From Pseudomonas wadenswilerensis (GTDB taxonomy: Bacteria; Pseudomonadota; Gammaproteobacteria; Pseudomonadales; Pseudomonadaceae): DNA of 64,000 nucleotides. The notes beneath the pieces are model-generated. The model saw nothing but the letters and a program-made list of their open reading frames with translations. It was not told the DNA's origin and did not search any database. The stretch lies in the NCBI RefSeq assembly GCF_900497695.1, contig NZ_UIDD01000006.1, forward strand, positions 372,001-436,000, given 5' to 3'. The stretch's first letter is position 1. Each line of letters opens with the position of its first letter. Made by a program: the position numbers and the translations under genes. Below are positions 10,301 to 21,200 of the stretch, piece after piece.

Positions 10301-13300
10301 CGAACGCCTGCCGGCCTATATGCTGCCCAGCCGCTGGGTGGTCCTCGAACGTCTGCCGCTGACCGCCAACGGCAAGCTTGATCGCAAGGCTTTGCCCGCG
10401 CCTGTCACACCGGTGTCGGTGGCCTCCAGCCAGGGCGTCGGGACGGCCCTGGAACTGCGTTTGGCGAGTGTGTGGCAAGAGGTGTTGCGCTGCCCGCAGG
10501 TGGGGCTGGACGATAACTTCTTCGAGCTGGGTGGCGACTCCATCGTTTCCATTCAACTGGTCAGCCGTGCCCGTAGCGCCGGCATCCATTTCAGCGCCCG
10601 GGATATCTTCCAGCACCAGACCGTGCGCAGCCTGGCCGCCCAGGCAACCCAGGGCGCTGCCCGGCAGGTGGTCGAGCGCGGGGCCGAGCAAGGCGTATGT
10701 CAGCTGTTGCCGATCCAGCAGGGCTTTTTCGCCACCGACATTCCCCAGCGCCAGCACTGGAACCAGTCGATTCTGCTGCGCCCGCAGGTGGCGCTGCAGG
10801 GGCCGGTGCTGGAGCAAGCCTTGCAGGCCCTGCTGGATCAGCATGATGCCCTGCGTGCCCGCTTCGAGCCTGGCGCCGCTGGCTGGCACTGCCACCTGCA
10901 GGCGCCGGCGCCGGTGGCCGAACTACTGTGGCAGCGGCATCAGGTGAGCGCCGCCGACCTCGATAGCCTGGTCAACCAGGCGCAGCGCAGCCTGCGCCTG
11001 GACGGCGGCAGCTTGCTGCGCGCCTTGCTGGTGAACCTTGAAGACGGCAGCCAGCGTCTGCTGCTGGCTGCCCATCATCTGGTGGTCGACGGCGTGTCCT
11101 GGCGAATTCTGCTGGAAGATTTGCAAAGTGCCTACGGCCAATGCCTGGCCGGGCAGCCGCTGCAATTGCCGCCGCGCACCAGTTCGCTGCGCGAGTGGGC
11201 GCAGCGCCTGGCGCAATGGGCGCATGCGCCTGCCCAGCAGGCGCGCCTGGATTACTGGCAGGCGCAGTTGGCAGATGTTCCCGCTTCGCTGCCAGGCATG
11301 CGTTTCGCACAGGCGGCCAGCAGCGCCAGCAAACAGGTGTGCGTCACCCGCCTGGACGCTGAAACCACTAGCCGGTTGTTGCAGCAGGCCAATGGCGCCT
11401 ACCGCACGCAGATCAATGACCTGCTGCTGACGGCCCTGAGCCGGGTGCTGTGCCGCTGGACCGGCCAGGCGGCGATCAACGTCCAGCTTGAAGGCCATGG
11501 CCGTGAGGAGCTGTTCGACGATGTTGACCTTTCGCGCACGGTGGGCTGGTTCACCAGCCTGTTTCCGCTGCGCCTGGCCCCCGCGTCGACGCTGGCCGAC
11601 TCGATCAAGCAGATCAAGGAGCAACTGCGCGCAGTGCCACAGCGTGGTATCGGCTTCGGGGCGCTCAAATACCTCGGCCCGCAAGCTGCCCGTGAGCGCT
11701 TGCAGGGGTTGCCGACGCCGCGTATCACCTTCAACTACCTGGGCCAGGTCGACGGGGCCTTCAATGCCCAGGCGCTGTTGCTGCCCGCCACCGAGTCCAA
11801 GGGTGACGAACGCAGCCCGGAGGCGCCGCTGGGCAACTGGCTGACGGTCAGCGGCCAGGTCTACCAGGGACGCTTGAGCCTGGACTGGACCTTTAGCGAC
11901 GCGATGTTCGAGCCGGCGCAGATCCAGCGCCTGGCCGATGACTATGGTGCCGAGTTGAATGCCCTGGTCGGCCATTGCCTGGCGCCCGGGCAGGGTGGCC
12001 TGACGCCCTCGGATGCGCCGCTGGCCGGGCTTGACCAGGCCGCGCTGGACGCCTTGCCGGTGGCCAGCCATCTGCTGGCGGACCTCTACCCGCTGTCGCC
12101 GATGCAACAGGGCATGCTGTTCCACTCGCTCTACCAGACCGAGACCGGGGCTTACATCAACCAGCTCGACTGTACCGTGCGTGGCCTGGACCCCGAGCGC
12201 CTGCATCACGCCTGGCAAGCCACGGTCGATGCGCACGATATCCTGCGCACCGGGTTCATCTGGCAGGGTGAGCAGGCGCAGCCGCTGCAAGCGGTCTATC
12301 GGCACGCCGAGCTGGAATTCCAGCTGCTGGACTGGCGCAGCCGCCCTGACTTGCAGGCCGCCTTGCAGGAACTGGCAGCAAGCGAGCGGGCCCGCGCTTT
12401 TGAGCTGGCCCAGGCACCGCTGATGCGCGTGGCACTGGTGCGATGCGCGCAATCGTCCTACCAGTTGATCTACACCCACCACCACATCCTCATGGACGGC
12501 TGGAGCAGCTCGCGCCTGATGGGGGAGGTGATGCAGCGCTATCAGGGCCAGGACCCGGGGCGCCCGGCGCGCTCGATTCGCGAGTACATCGGCTGGCTGC
12601 AGGAGCAGGATCCGGCAGCCGCGCAGGCGTTCTGGGAGACGCAGCTGGCTGGCCTGCAAGCGCCCACGCGGTTGCTCGATGCGATTGTCAGCAAGCCCGA
12701 GCAAGCCTCGGGCATCGGTCACTTCGACAGCTGCCTGAGCGCCGACGACAGCGAGCGGTTGAAGGGCTTTGCCCGTAGACAGAGACTGACGTTGAATACC
12801 CTCGTGCAGGCTGCCTGGGCCTTGTTGCTGCAACGCTACACAGGGCAGGACAGCGTGTGCTTTGGTGCCACGGTATCGGGGCGTCCGGCGCAATTGCCCG
12901 GTATCGAGCAACAGGTGGGGCTGTTCATCAACACCTTGCCGGTGATCGTCAGCCCGGACCCGCAACAACCCGTAGGTGCGTGGCTGCAACAGTTGCAAGC
13001 GCTCAACCTGGCCTTGCGCGAATATGAGCACACGCCGCTGTACGAAATTCAGCGCTGGGCCGGGCGCGGTGGCGAGGCCTTGTTCGACCATATTCTGGTG
13101 TTCGAGAACTTCCCGATCGCCGAGGCCTTGCAGCAGGCGGGTGACCAGGCCCTGCAATTTGACGGGGTGCAACAACACGAGCGTACCAACTACCCGTTGA
13201 CCCTGGCTGCAGGGCTGGGCGACACCTTGCAGTTCCAGTTCAGCTACGACCGTGCCGCGCTTTCTGCGTCCGCCGTAGCGGGCCTGGCCGGTCATTTGCA

Positions 13301-15272
13301 CATCCTGCTCATGGGGCTTGCCCAGGATCCCGGCCAAGCCCTTGGACGGTTGTCGCTGCTGGACGCCGAGCATCTGCAGCAGCGCCTGCTCGAGGACGGC
13401 GCCCTTGGCCCGCTGGTACACGAGGCTTTCGCCGCCAATGCCGCGCGCACTCCCGAGGCCATTGCGCTGATTTGTGAAGGCCAGCACTTGCGCTATGGCG
13501 AGCTCAATGCCCGGGCCAACCAGCTCGCCCACCGATTGCGCGGCGAAGGCGCCGGGCCGGAAACCCTGGTGGGGATCGCCATCGAGCGTTGCAGCGACCT
13601 GGTGGTTGCGGTGCTGGCGGTGCTCAAGTCCGGGGCGGCCTATGTGCCGCTGGACCCCGAGTACCCGGTGGAGCGCCTGAGTGCCATGGTCGCCGACAGC
13701 GGCGCCCGCTTGCTGCTGACCCGCAATGCCTTGCTGCAACGCCTGCCGGCGCTGGCCGGTTTGCAGGTGTTGAGTCTGGATGACGATCTGCAAGGCTTTG
13801 CCAGCGATGATCCGCAGACACCGCTGTTGGCCGATAACCTGGCCTACGTGATCTTCACTTCCGGTTCGACCGGCAGGCCCAAGGGTGTGGCGGTAAGTCA
13901 TGCGGCGCTGGCCCGCCACACGCAAGCGGCAATCGAGATGTTGCAGCTCAGTGCCCGGGACCGGGTGCTGCAGTTCGCCACGTTCAACTTCGACCCGTTC
14001 GTTGAGCAGCTGTTTGCCAGCCTCACGGTCGGCGCGACGGTGATCATGCGCGGCGACCAGCTGTGGAGCAGTGAGCGCTGGCTGCAGGAGGTCCGTAGCC
14101 AGGGGATTACCGTGGCCAACCTGAGCACCGCCTATTGGGCGACCATTGCCCGTGATCTGGCCCACGGCGGGCCGCAGGACATGGCCGCGCTGCGCCTGAT
14201 GATCTGCGGTGGCGAGGCCATGTCGGCCGCCGCCCTGGCCGATTGGCGCCAGGCCCTCGCCACGCCGGTAAAACTGCTCAATGCCTATGGCCCCACCGAG
14301 GCGACGGTGACCGCCAGCGCGCATGACTGCAGCGTCTACCTCGACCCGCAGCAGACGGTACCGAGTGTGCTGCCTATCGGCCGGCCCCTGGCCGGGCGCA
14401 GGCTGTACCTGCTCGACAGCCAGGGACAACCGGCGGCGGCCGCAGTCGCCGCCGAGCTGAGTATCGGCGGCGAGTTGCTTGCCCGTGGGTACTACGGGCG
14501 CCCGGGCTTGACGGCCGAGCGCTTCATCCCCGATCCCTTTGCCGGGCCGGGGGCGCGCCAGTACCGCACCGGTGACCTGGTCTGGGCAGGCGCGGACCAG
14601 GTGCTGGGTTACCTTGGCCGGCTCGACCAACAGGTCAAGGTGCGGGGTTATCGGATCGAGCCCGGTGAAATCGAAGCCCGCCTGCTTGAGCACCCGCAGG
14701 TAGGCGAGGCGCTGGTGCAGGTGCATCAGGGGGCAACCGGCGCGCAACTGGTGGCCTACCTTGTGCCAGCTGGCGGCCAAGCCCGGCTTGCGCTCGATGC
14801 CTGCAAGGCCTGGGTCGCCGCAGCGCTGCCTGCCTATATGGTGCCGGCCCACTGGGTCATGCTCGAGCGCCTGCCGCTCAGCCCCAACGGCAAGCTTGAC
14901 CGGCAGTCGCTGCCGCTGCCGGACCTGAACCAGGCCGTTGCGGCCTACCAGGCACCTCGCGATGAGTTCGAGCAACAGGTGGCGCTGATCTGGCAACAGG
15001 TTCTGCACGTCGAACAGGTCGGGCTGGCGGACAACTTCTTCGAGTTGGGTGGGCATTCGTTGCTGGCGACCCAGGTCATTGTTCGTCTGCGCGGGCAGAT
15101 GGGGCTGGAGGTGCCCCTGGAAAATCTGTTCCTGGCCAGCGACCTGGCAGCGTTCTGCAGCCAGGCGCGCGGGCTGCGAAACGAGGCAAAACCCCTTGAA
15201 GACGAATTGGCTAAATCTTTGGAGGCTCTCAAACGTTTATCAAGCGCAGAGCTTGAAAAGCTGATTTCCTAA
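7395..15272 (+). CDS. NRPS, C-A(Asp)-T-E-C-A(basic)-T
   Basis: A 2625-residue two-module synthetase. A short N-terminal helical region (1-45) is probably a docking element. Module 1: C domain (48-480, HHIVTDAW near 182), A domain (505-1000) with code D-L-T-K-I-G-H-V-G-K, a near-exact Asp code, T with GGDS near 1045, then an epimerase (1100-1545: HHLVVDGVSW, EGHGREELF, RTVGWFTSLFP), so D-Asp is predicted. Module 2: a DCL-type C domain (1560-1990, HHHILMDGW), A domain with code D-P-E-N-I-G-A-V-T-K, which I do not recognise but whose Glu suggests ornithine, hydroxyornithine or another basic residue, and T with GGHS near 2550. The C-terminus is charged and helical and suits docking to the next NRPS. 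The start overlaps the upstream stop by 4 bp. Confidence 0.95.
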   Translation: MSQLNERMLTLAKRFAALGPLEQKALQARMIEQGLSLEMLPIPPRQQADELIQASYAQQRLWFLWQLDAQSSAYNQPAVLRLQGALDCAALGASLQALINRHEALRTNFELIDDRVVQRCHADRSLSLQVLDRSGLDESALQTELAALIAQPFDLATDLLLRATLIRLGQDEHVLVFCTHHIVTDAWSMPILVDEVSGHYARISQGQAGAQPAALSVHYADYAKWQRLWLQAGEADRQLAYWQARLGSEPVSLALPLDRPRPMLREQRGARHTLALEPGLGQDLRRFASGQGATLFMVLLAGIQALLHRYSAAGTVRVGTPVANRGRAEVQHLIGFFVNTQVLQAEIEPWMSFEQLLAQVRERVQEAQANQDLPFEQLVDALQPDRSLNQTPLFQVLFNHQASAAPATERNLPGLRLQALDSGSESARFDLTFNTHELGSQLQASLVYAEDVFDAATIEQMAGHWLNLLRAALAEPQRPLGELALLAPQQQQALLASAAPAQALTLQGSVHGQIEQQARLHPERLALVEGERQLSYAALNTRANQLAHRMIALGVGAQDKVAILAERSLESLVALLATLKSGAAYVPLDPQLAPRRLQQMVEASRCSLVLGRAGALQALAPCAQLATLALDDAQAYAPAQHDPQCRSELEALAYVIHTSGSTGQPKGVMVSHGALLHYLQGLEARLPLADVQRLALVSTLAADLGHTVVFGALCQGRTLHLIDSDLALDGHGFGQYLQQQRIDALKVVPSHFAALLGQDNQAVIPQRCLILGGESPTPGLLERIKRLAPDCRVFNHYGPTECTVGALAGELEGDTAIHLGRALQNRQALVLDAGLQLMASTCPGELYLGGAGIARGYHEQPGLTAERFVPDPFAAQPGARMYRSGDLVRRGGDGQLVFIGRADQQLKIRGYRIETGEIEACLRRHPALAEALVMAWQEGEQQHLLAYLVPVDPAAAPAELSAQVADALRERLPAYMLPSRWVVLERLPLTANGKLDRKALPAPVTPVSVASSQGVGTALELRLASVWQEVLRCPQVGLDDNFFELGGDSIVSIQLVSRARSAGIHFSARDIFQHQTVRSLAAQATQGAARQVVERGAEQGVCQLLPIQQGFFATDIPQRQHWNQSILLRPQVALQGPVLEQALQALLDQHDALRARFEPGAAGWHCHLQAPAPVAELLWQRHQVSAADLDSLVNQAQRSLRLDGGSLLRALLVNLEDGSQRLLLAAHHLVVDGVSWRILLEDLQSAYGQCLAGQPLQLPPRTSSLREWAQRLAQWAHAPAQQARLDYWQAQLADVPASLPGMRFAQAASSASKQVCVTRLDAETTSRLLQQANGAYRTQINDLLLTALSRVLCRWTGQAAINVQLEGHGREELFDDVDLSRTVGWFTSLFPLRLAPASTLADSIKQIKEQLRAVPQRGIGFGALKYLGPQAARERLQGLPTPRITFNYLGQVDGAFNAQALLLPATESKGDERSPEAPLGNWLTVSGQVYQGRLSLDWTFSDAMFEPAQIQRLADDYGAELNALVGHCLAPGQGGLTPSDAPLAGLDQAALDALPVASHLLADLYPLSPMQQGMLFHSLYQTETGAYINQLDCTVRGLDPERLHHAWQATVDAHDILRTGFIWQGEQAQPLQAVYRHAELEFQLLDWRSRPDLQAALQELAASERARAFELAQAPLMRVALVRCAQSSYQLIYTHHHILMDGWSSSRLMGEVMQRYQGQDPGRPARSIREYIGWLQEQDPAAAQAFWETQLAGLQAPTRLLDAIVSKPEQASGIGHFDSCLSADDSERLKGFARRQRLTLNTLVQAAWALLLQRYTGQDSVCFGATVSGRPAQLPGIEQQVGLFINTLPVIVSPDPQQPVGAWLQQLQALNLALREYEHTPLYEIQRWAGRGGEALFDHILVFENFPIAEALQQAGDQALQFDGVQQHERTNYPLTLAAGLGDTLQFQFSYDRAALSASAVAGLAGHLHILLMGLAQDPGQALGRLSLLDAEHLQQRLLEDGALGPLVHEAFAANAARTPEAIALICEGQHLRYGELNARANQLAHRLRGEGAGPETLVGIAIERCSDLVVAVLAVLKSGAAYVPLDPEYPVERLSAMVADSGARLLLTRNALLQRLPALAGLQVLSLDDDLQGFASDDPQTPLLADNLAYVIFTSGSTGRPKGVAVSHAALARHTQAAIEMLQLSARDRVLQFATFNFDPFVEQLFASLTVGATVIMRGDQLWSSERWLQEVRSQGITVANLSTAYWATIARDLAHGGPQDMAALRLMICGGEAMSAAALADWRQALATPVKLLNAYGPTEATVTASAHDCSVYLDPQQTVPSVLPIGRPLAGRRLYLLDSQGQPAAAAVAAELSIGGELLARGYYGRPGLTAERFIPDPFAGPGARQYRTGDLVWAGADQVLGYLGRLDQQVKVRGYRIEPGEIEARLLEHPQVGEALVQVHQGATGAQLVAYLVPAGGQARLALDACKAWVAAALPAYMVPAHWVMLERLPLSPNGKLDRQSLPLPDLNQAVAAYQAPRDEFEQQVALIWQQVLHVEQVGLADNFFELGGHSLLATQVIVRLRGQMGLEVPLENLFLASDLAAFCSQARGLRNEAKPLEDELAKSLEALKRLSSAELEKLIS

Positions 15273-15285
15273 AGGAGTTTTTGAC

Positions 15286-18200
15286 GTGCAAGAATTGATC
15301 GGTGCGGTTGGGGCATTGTCGGCAAAAGAGCGCAAGGCCCTGGCCATCATGCTCAAAGAGAAAGGTATCAATCTCTTTGCTGTTGCACCGATCTTCAAGC
15401 GGGAGGCTGGCGCACCGTTGTTGCTGTCCTACGCCCAGCAGCGCCAGTGGTTTCTCTGGCAACTGGAGCCGCAGAGCGCGGCGTACAACATCCCGGCTGC
15501 CTTGCGCTTGCGCGGGGCCCTGAACCTGCCTGCCTTGCAGGCCGCTTTCGAGGTGCTGATCGCCCGTCATGCAGCCTTGCGCACCGGCTTCGTCCAGCAA
15601 GGCGAGCAGACCCTGCAGGTGATTCGTCAGCCAGGTGATTTCAAGCTGGCGATCCAGCCTCTCGGCGAAGGCGTGGCGACCGAGACTGCCATCGAGGCCT
15701 TCCTTGCGGCGCAGTTGGGCGAGCCCTTTGATCTGGAACTGCAACCACTGCTGCGCGCGGCGGTATTGCAGGTGGCAGAAGATGAGCATGTGCTGGCGCT
15801 GGCCTTGCATCACATCATTGCCGATGGCTGGTCGATGCAGGTGCTGGTCCGCGAACTGATGCAGGTGTATGCCGGGCAGGTTCGTGGGGTGCCGGTGCAG
15901 CTGGCCGAGTTGCCTGTCGACTACGCTGACTATGCCCTGTGGCAACGTGAATGGATGGACGCCGGGGAGCGTGAGCGGCAACTCGGCTACTGGGTCGGCG
16001 AACTCGGGCGTGAGCCGCTGGTGCTCGAACTGCCCACCGATCATCCGCGGCCGCTGCGCCAGAGTTTTCGCGGTGCGCGCCTGGAGATCGATATCGATCC
16101 GGCGCTGGCGGCAGGGCTCAAGCGGCTGGCGCAACAGCACAATGTCACCGTGTTCATGTTGTTGCTGGCATCATTCCAGACCCTGTTGCACCGCTACAGC
16201 GGCCAGCAGGCTGTGCGTGTCGGCGTGCCGGTGGCCAACCGTACCCGGGTCGAGACCGAAGGCCTGATCGGCTTTTTCGCCAACACCCAGGTACTGGCTG
16301 CGCAGTTCGACCCATTGCTGTCTTTTGCCTCCCTGCTGCAGCAGGTCAAACAGCGGGTGCTGGGTGCACAGTCGCACCAGGATCTGCCGTTCGAGCAACT
16401 GGTCGAAGCCCTGGCGCCGGAGCGCTCACTCAGTCACAACCCGTTGTTCCAGGCCATGTTCAACCACCAGGGCAGTGCGCTTCAACGCCCTGCGCCAGGC
16501 AACGACGGGCTGGGTTTGCAGGTGCAGCCCCTGGCGCGGGAGGCCAGCACGGCCCAGGTCGACCTGACGTTGGCCACCGAAGAGCACGCCCAGGGCCTGA
16601 CGGCGGCACTGACCTATGCGACCGATCTGTTCAGTGCCGCCAGCGCAGAAAAAATGGCCGGCCACTGGCGCAATCTGTTGCGCGCCATCGTTGCCAACCC
16701 ACAACAGGTGGTTGGTGAACTGGGCATGCTCGATGCAAACGAGCGCCAGCGCATCACCGGTGATTGGAATGCGACCGGCGTCGACTATCCGCAAGAGGTG
16801 TGCATCCATCGCCTGATCGAGGCCCAGGTGCGGCGTACACCGCAGGCGCCGGCGCTGCAGTTTGCCGGCCAGGCGCTCAGTTATGCGCAGCTCAACGCCC
16901 GGGCCAACCAGCTGGCGCGGCGGCTGGTCAGTGCCGGTGTCGGTCCCGATCAACTGGTCGGGATCGCCCTCGAACGCAGCGTGGAGATGGTGGTTGCCTT
17001 GCTCGCGGTGCTCAAGGCCGGCGGCGCTTATGTACCGCTGGATCCTGAGTATCCCCGCGAACGCCTGGCGTACATGATCGAAGACAGCGCCGTCAGCCTG
17101 GTGCTGACCAGTGCTGCCTTGATGCCGGGGTTGCCATTGCCTGCGGCTGTGCATGCCCTGGCGGTCGATGAGCTGGACCTGGCAGGCGAGGCGCAGGGTG
17201 ATCTGGACATCGTCAACGATGGCGAGCACCTGGCGTACATGATCTACACCTCGGGTTCTACCGGCCGGCCGAAAGGGGCTGCCAACCGCCATCGGGCCTT
17301 GAGCAACCGCCTGTACTGGATGCAGCAGGCGTACAGCCTCGATGCCGGTGACACCGTCCTGCAAAAGACCCCGTTCAGTTTCGATGTATCGGTGTGGGAG
17401 TTTTTCTGGCCGCTGATGAGCGGCGCGCGCCTGGTCGTGGCCCAGCCGGGGGATCACCGTGATCCGTCCCGCCTGGCCCGGCTGATTCGCGAGTCCCGGG
17501 TCACCACCGTGCATTTCGTTCCGTCGATGCTGCAGGCGTTCATGCTCGATAGCGAGGCCGCCACCTGCACCAGCCTGCAACGGATCATCTGCAGTGGTGA
17601 AGCGCTGCCGCTGGAGGTCCAGCAGCAGGTGCTGACCCAGCTGGCCCAGGCGAAACTGTACAACCTCTACGGGCCGACCGAGGCGGCAATCGACGTCACC
17701 CACTGGACCTGCCAGGCCCAGGAGCACCACAGCGTGCCGATCGGCCAGCCGATTGCCAACCTCAGTACTTTTATCCTCGACGCCGGGTTCAACCCGGTGC
17801 CGGCGGGGGTGATCGGTGAGCTGTACCTGGGTGGCGAAGGCCTGGCTCGCGGCTATCACCGCCGCCCGGGGCTGACGGCCGAGCGCTTCATCGCCAACCC
17901 GTTCGCCAGTGGGCAACGGCTGTATCGCACCGGCGACCTGGCGCGTCAGCGCGAGGATGGGGTGATCGAATATGCCGGGCGCATCGATCATCAGGTGAAG
18001 ATTCGTGGCCTGCGCATCGAACTTGGCGAAATCGAGGCGCGCTTGCAGGAGCAAGCCGCTGTCAGCGAGTGCGTGGTCATTGCCGGGCAGGGCGCGACGG
18101 GGGTGCAGTTGCTGGCCTATGTGGTGGCCAGCGATGGCGCTGTGGCCATGGCCGACCAGGCCAGCCAGCAAGCCCTGGCCGATCAGCTCAAGGCTGAGCT

Positions 18201-21200
18201 GGGCCGGGGCCTGCCAGACTACATGGTGCCGACGCAGTTGATCTTTTTGCCGGCCATGCCGCTGTCGCCCAACGGCAAGCTTGACCGCAAGGCCTTGCCT
18301 GCACCTGATCTGAATAGCGTACAGGCGGTGTACCGGGCGCCGGTCAGCGCCCAGGAACAGGCCGTGGCCGAAATCTGGCAGCAATTGCTCAAGTGCGAGC
18401 AGGTTGGCCTGGACGACGACTTCTTTGCCCTGGGTGGCCACTCCTTGCTGGCTACCCAGCTGGTCTCTCGGGTGCGTCAGGCACTGGCGGTGGAGGTGGC
18501 GCTGCGCACGGTGTTCGAGCACAGCCGTTTGCAGGCCTTCGTTGCCGCGCTGTGCCAGGCGCCGAGCAGCAATCAGCTGCCGATGCAGGCCGTCGATCGC
18601 AGGGCGGGCGTGCCGTTGTCCTATGCCCAGGAGCGTCAGTGGTTTCTCTGGCAGCTCGATCCGCACAGTACCGCGTATGTGATTCCCATGGTCCTGCAGC
18701 TCGATGGCGAGCTCGATGGCGAGGCGCTTGAGCAAGCGTTCGTGACCTTGCTCGAACGGCATGAAAGCCTGCGTACCGGATTTGCCGAGCGCGATGGCCA
18801 GTGCGTGCAGCTGATCCGTGACCAGGTGGATTTCCAGGTGCGACGCCATACCCTGGCGCAAGACGGCGATGCAACAGCGCTCAGCGACAGTTTCGTACGC
18901 CAGGCGGTGTGCAAGCCCTTTGACCTGCAGCACGACCTGCTGCTGCGCGCCGACTTGCTTGGTGTCGGCCCACAGCGCCATGTGCTGGTGGTGACTCAGC
19001 ACCATATCGTGTCGGATGGCTGGTCGATGCAGGTGATGATCGACGAGTTGCTGCAGTGCTACGCCGCGCTGTGCAAGGGCCAGGTGCCGCAGTTGCCGCC
19101 TCTGCCAATCCAGTACGCCGACTACGCCGCCTGGCAGCGCCAGTGGATGGATGCGGGTGAGCGTGAGCGGCAACTCGACTACTGGCAAGAGCAGCTCGGG
19201 CGTCAGAGTGTGGTCCTGGAGCTGCCCGCCGATCATGTCCGGCCGGTGCAGCAAAGCTTGCGCGGTGCGCGACTGGAGTTGCCGATCAGTAGTCAGTTGC
19301 ATCGAGCGTTGCGCCAGTTGGCCGAGCAGCAGGGGGTGACCCTGTTCATGCTGCTGCTTGCCGCCTACCAGACACTGTTGTTCCGTTATAGCGGGCAGTC
19401 GCGCATTCGCGTCGGGGTGCCGATCGCCAACCGTAACCGCCTGGAAACCGAGCGCCTGATCGGCTTTTTCGTCAACACCCAGGTGTTGCAAGCCGACCTT
19501 GATGGCCAGCAAGGCTTCGACGAATTGCTCAAGCAAGTGCGTCAGGTCACCTTGCAAGCCCAGGAACATCAGGACTTGCCGTTCGAACAACTGGTCGATG
19601 CCCTGCAGCCGGAGCGCAGCCTCAGCTATAGCCCGTTGTTCCAGGTGATGTATAACCACCAGGCCGAGCAGGTTGCAGGTGCGCAGCGTGGCGGTGGCCC
19701 GCTCGACCTGCAGATCACCAGCCTCGGTTGGTCGGGCGAGAATGCCCAGTTCGACCTGACCCTGAGCACGCACGAGAGTGCCGATAGCCTGGCGGCTTCG
19801 TTCACCTATGCCACCGACCTGTTCGAAGCCGGTACTGTCCAGCGTATGGCAGACCATTGGCTGCGCCTGCTGCAGGCCATTGTCCAGGCACCGGGACAGG
19901 CCCTGGGTGAGCTGTCATTGCTCGCCGTTCACGAGCGTGACCAGCTGTTTGCCCTGAACCCGGCGCGTGAACCCTTCGATGCCGATAGCTGCATCGACCA
20001 GCTGATCGCCCAGCGTGCCCAGGCTGCACCGCAAGCCCTGGCGCTGATTGATGGCGAACAGTCCTATTCCCACGCCTGGCTGCAAAGCCGCGCCAACCGC
20101 CTGGCCCACCGCCTGATCGAACTGGGCGTCGGCCCCGAGGTGCGGGTCGGCGTGGCCATGGCGCGCAGCGCCGAGCTGGTGGTGGCCCTGCTGGCGGTAC
20201 TCAAGGCCGGCGGCACCTATGTGCCACTGGACCCGGACTACCCGCGCGAGCGGCTCAGCTACATGCTCGAAGACAGCCAGGCGCAAGTGCTGCTGACCCA
20301 GGCCGGGGTGCTCGAGGCCTGGCCGGACGACATCGTCACCGTGCTGGTCGAAGACGACGCCCGCTACCCGGACAGTGCGCCGGCGCCGCGCGCCACGGCG
20401 CAGAACCTCGCCTATGTGATCTACACCTCCGGTTCCACCGGCCAGCCCAAGGGCGTGGCCATCGCCCACCGCAACGTCGCGGCCCTGGCGCACTGGTCGC
20501 AGCAGGTCTACCGCGCTGAAGACATCCAGGGCGTGCTGGCCTCGACCTCGGTGTGCTTCGACCTGTCGGTCTGGGAGATCTTCGTCACCCTGGCCAATGG
20601 CGGTTTCCTGGTCATGGCCCGCAACGCCCTGGAACTGCCGCAGTTGCCGGCCCGTGAGCAGGTACGCCTGATCAACACCGTGCCGTCGGCGATTGCCGCC
20701 TTGCAGCGTGCCGGCGAAATCCCGGCGAGCGTTAAAATCATCAACCTGGCCGGCGAGCCGCTCAAGCAGGCGCTGGTCGAGGCACTGTACGCCGAGACCG
20801 CGGTGGAGCAGGTCTACGACCTGTACGGGCCGTCGGAAGACACCACCTATTCGACCTTCAGCCGCCGCCAGGCCGGTGGCCAGGCCAACATCGGCCGGCC
20901 ATTGTTCAACACCGCCAGCTACCTGCTCGATGCCCAGCTGCAAGCGGTGCCGCAGGGCGTGGCCGCTGAGCTGTACCTGGCCGGCGACGGCCTGACCCGC
21001 GGCTACCTGCTGCGCCCGGGGCTGACCGCCGAGAAGTTCGTGCCCAACCCGTACGGGCCGCCGGGCGAGCGCATGTACCGCAGCGGCGACTTGACCCGCT
21101 ACCGCGCCGACGGCGTGCTGGAGTACATCGGCCGTATCGACCACCAGGTCAAGGTTCGCGGTTTCCGTATCGAGCTGGGCGAGATCGAGGCGCGCCTGCA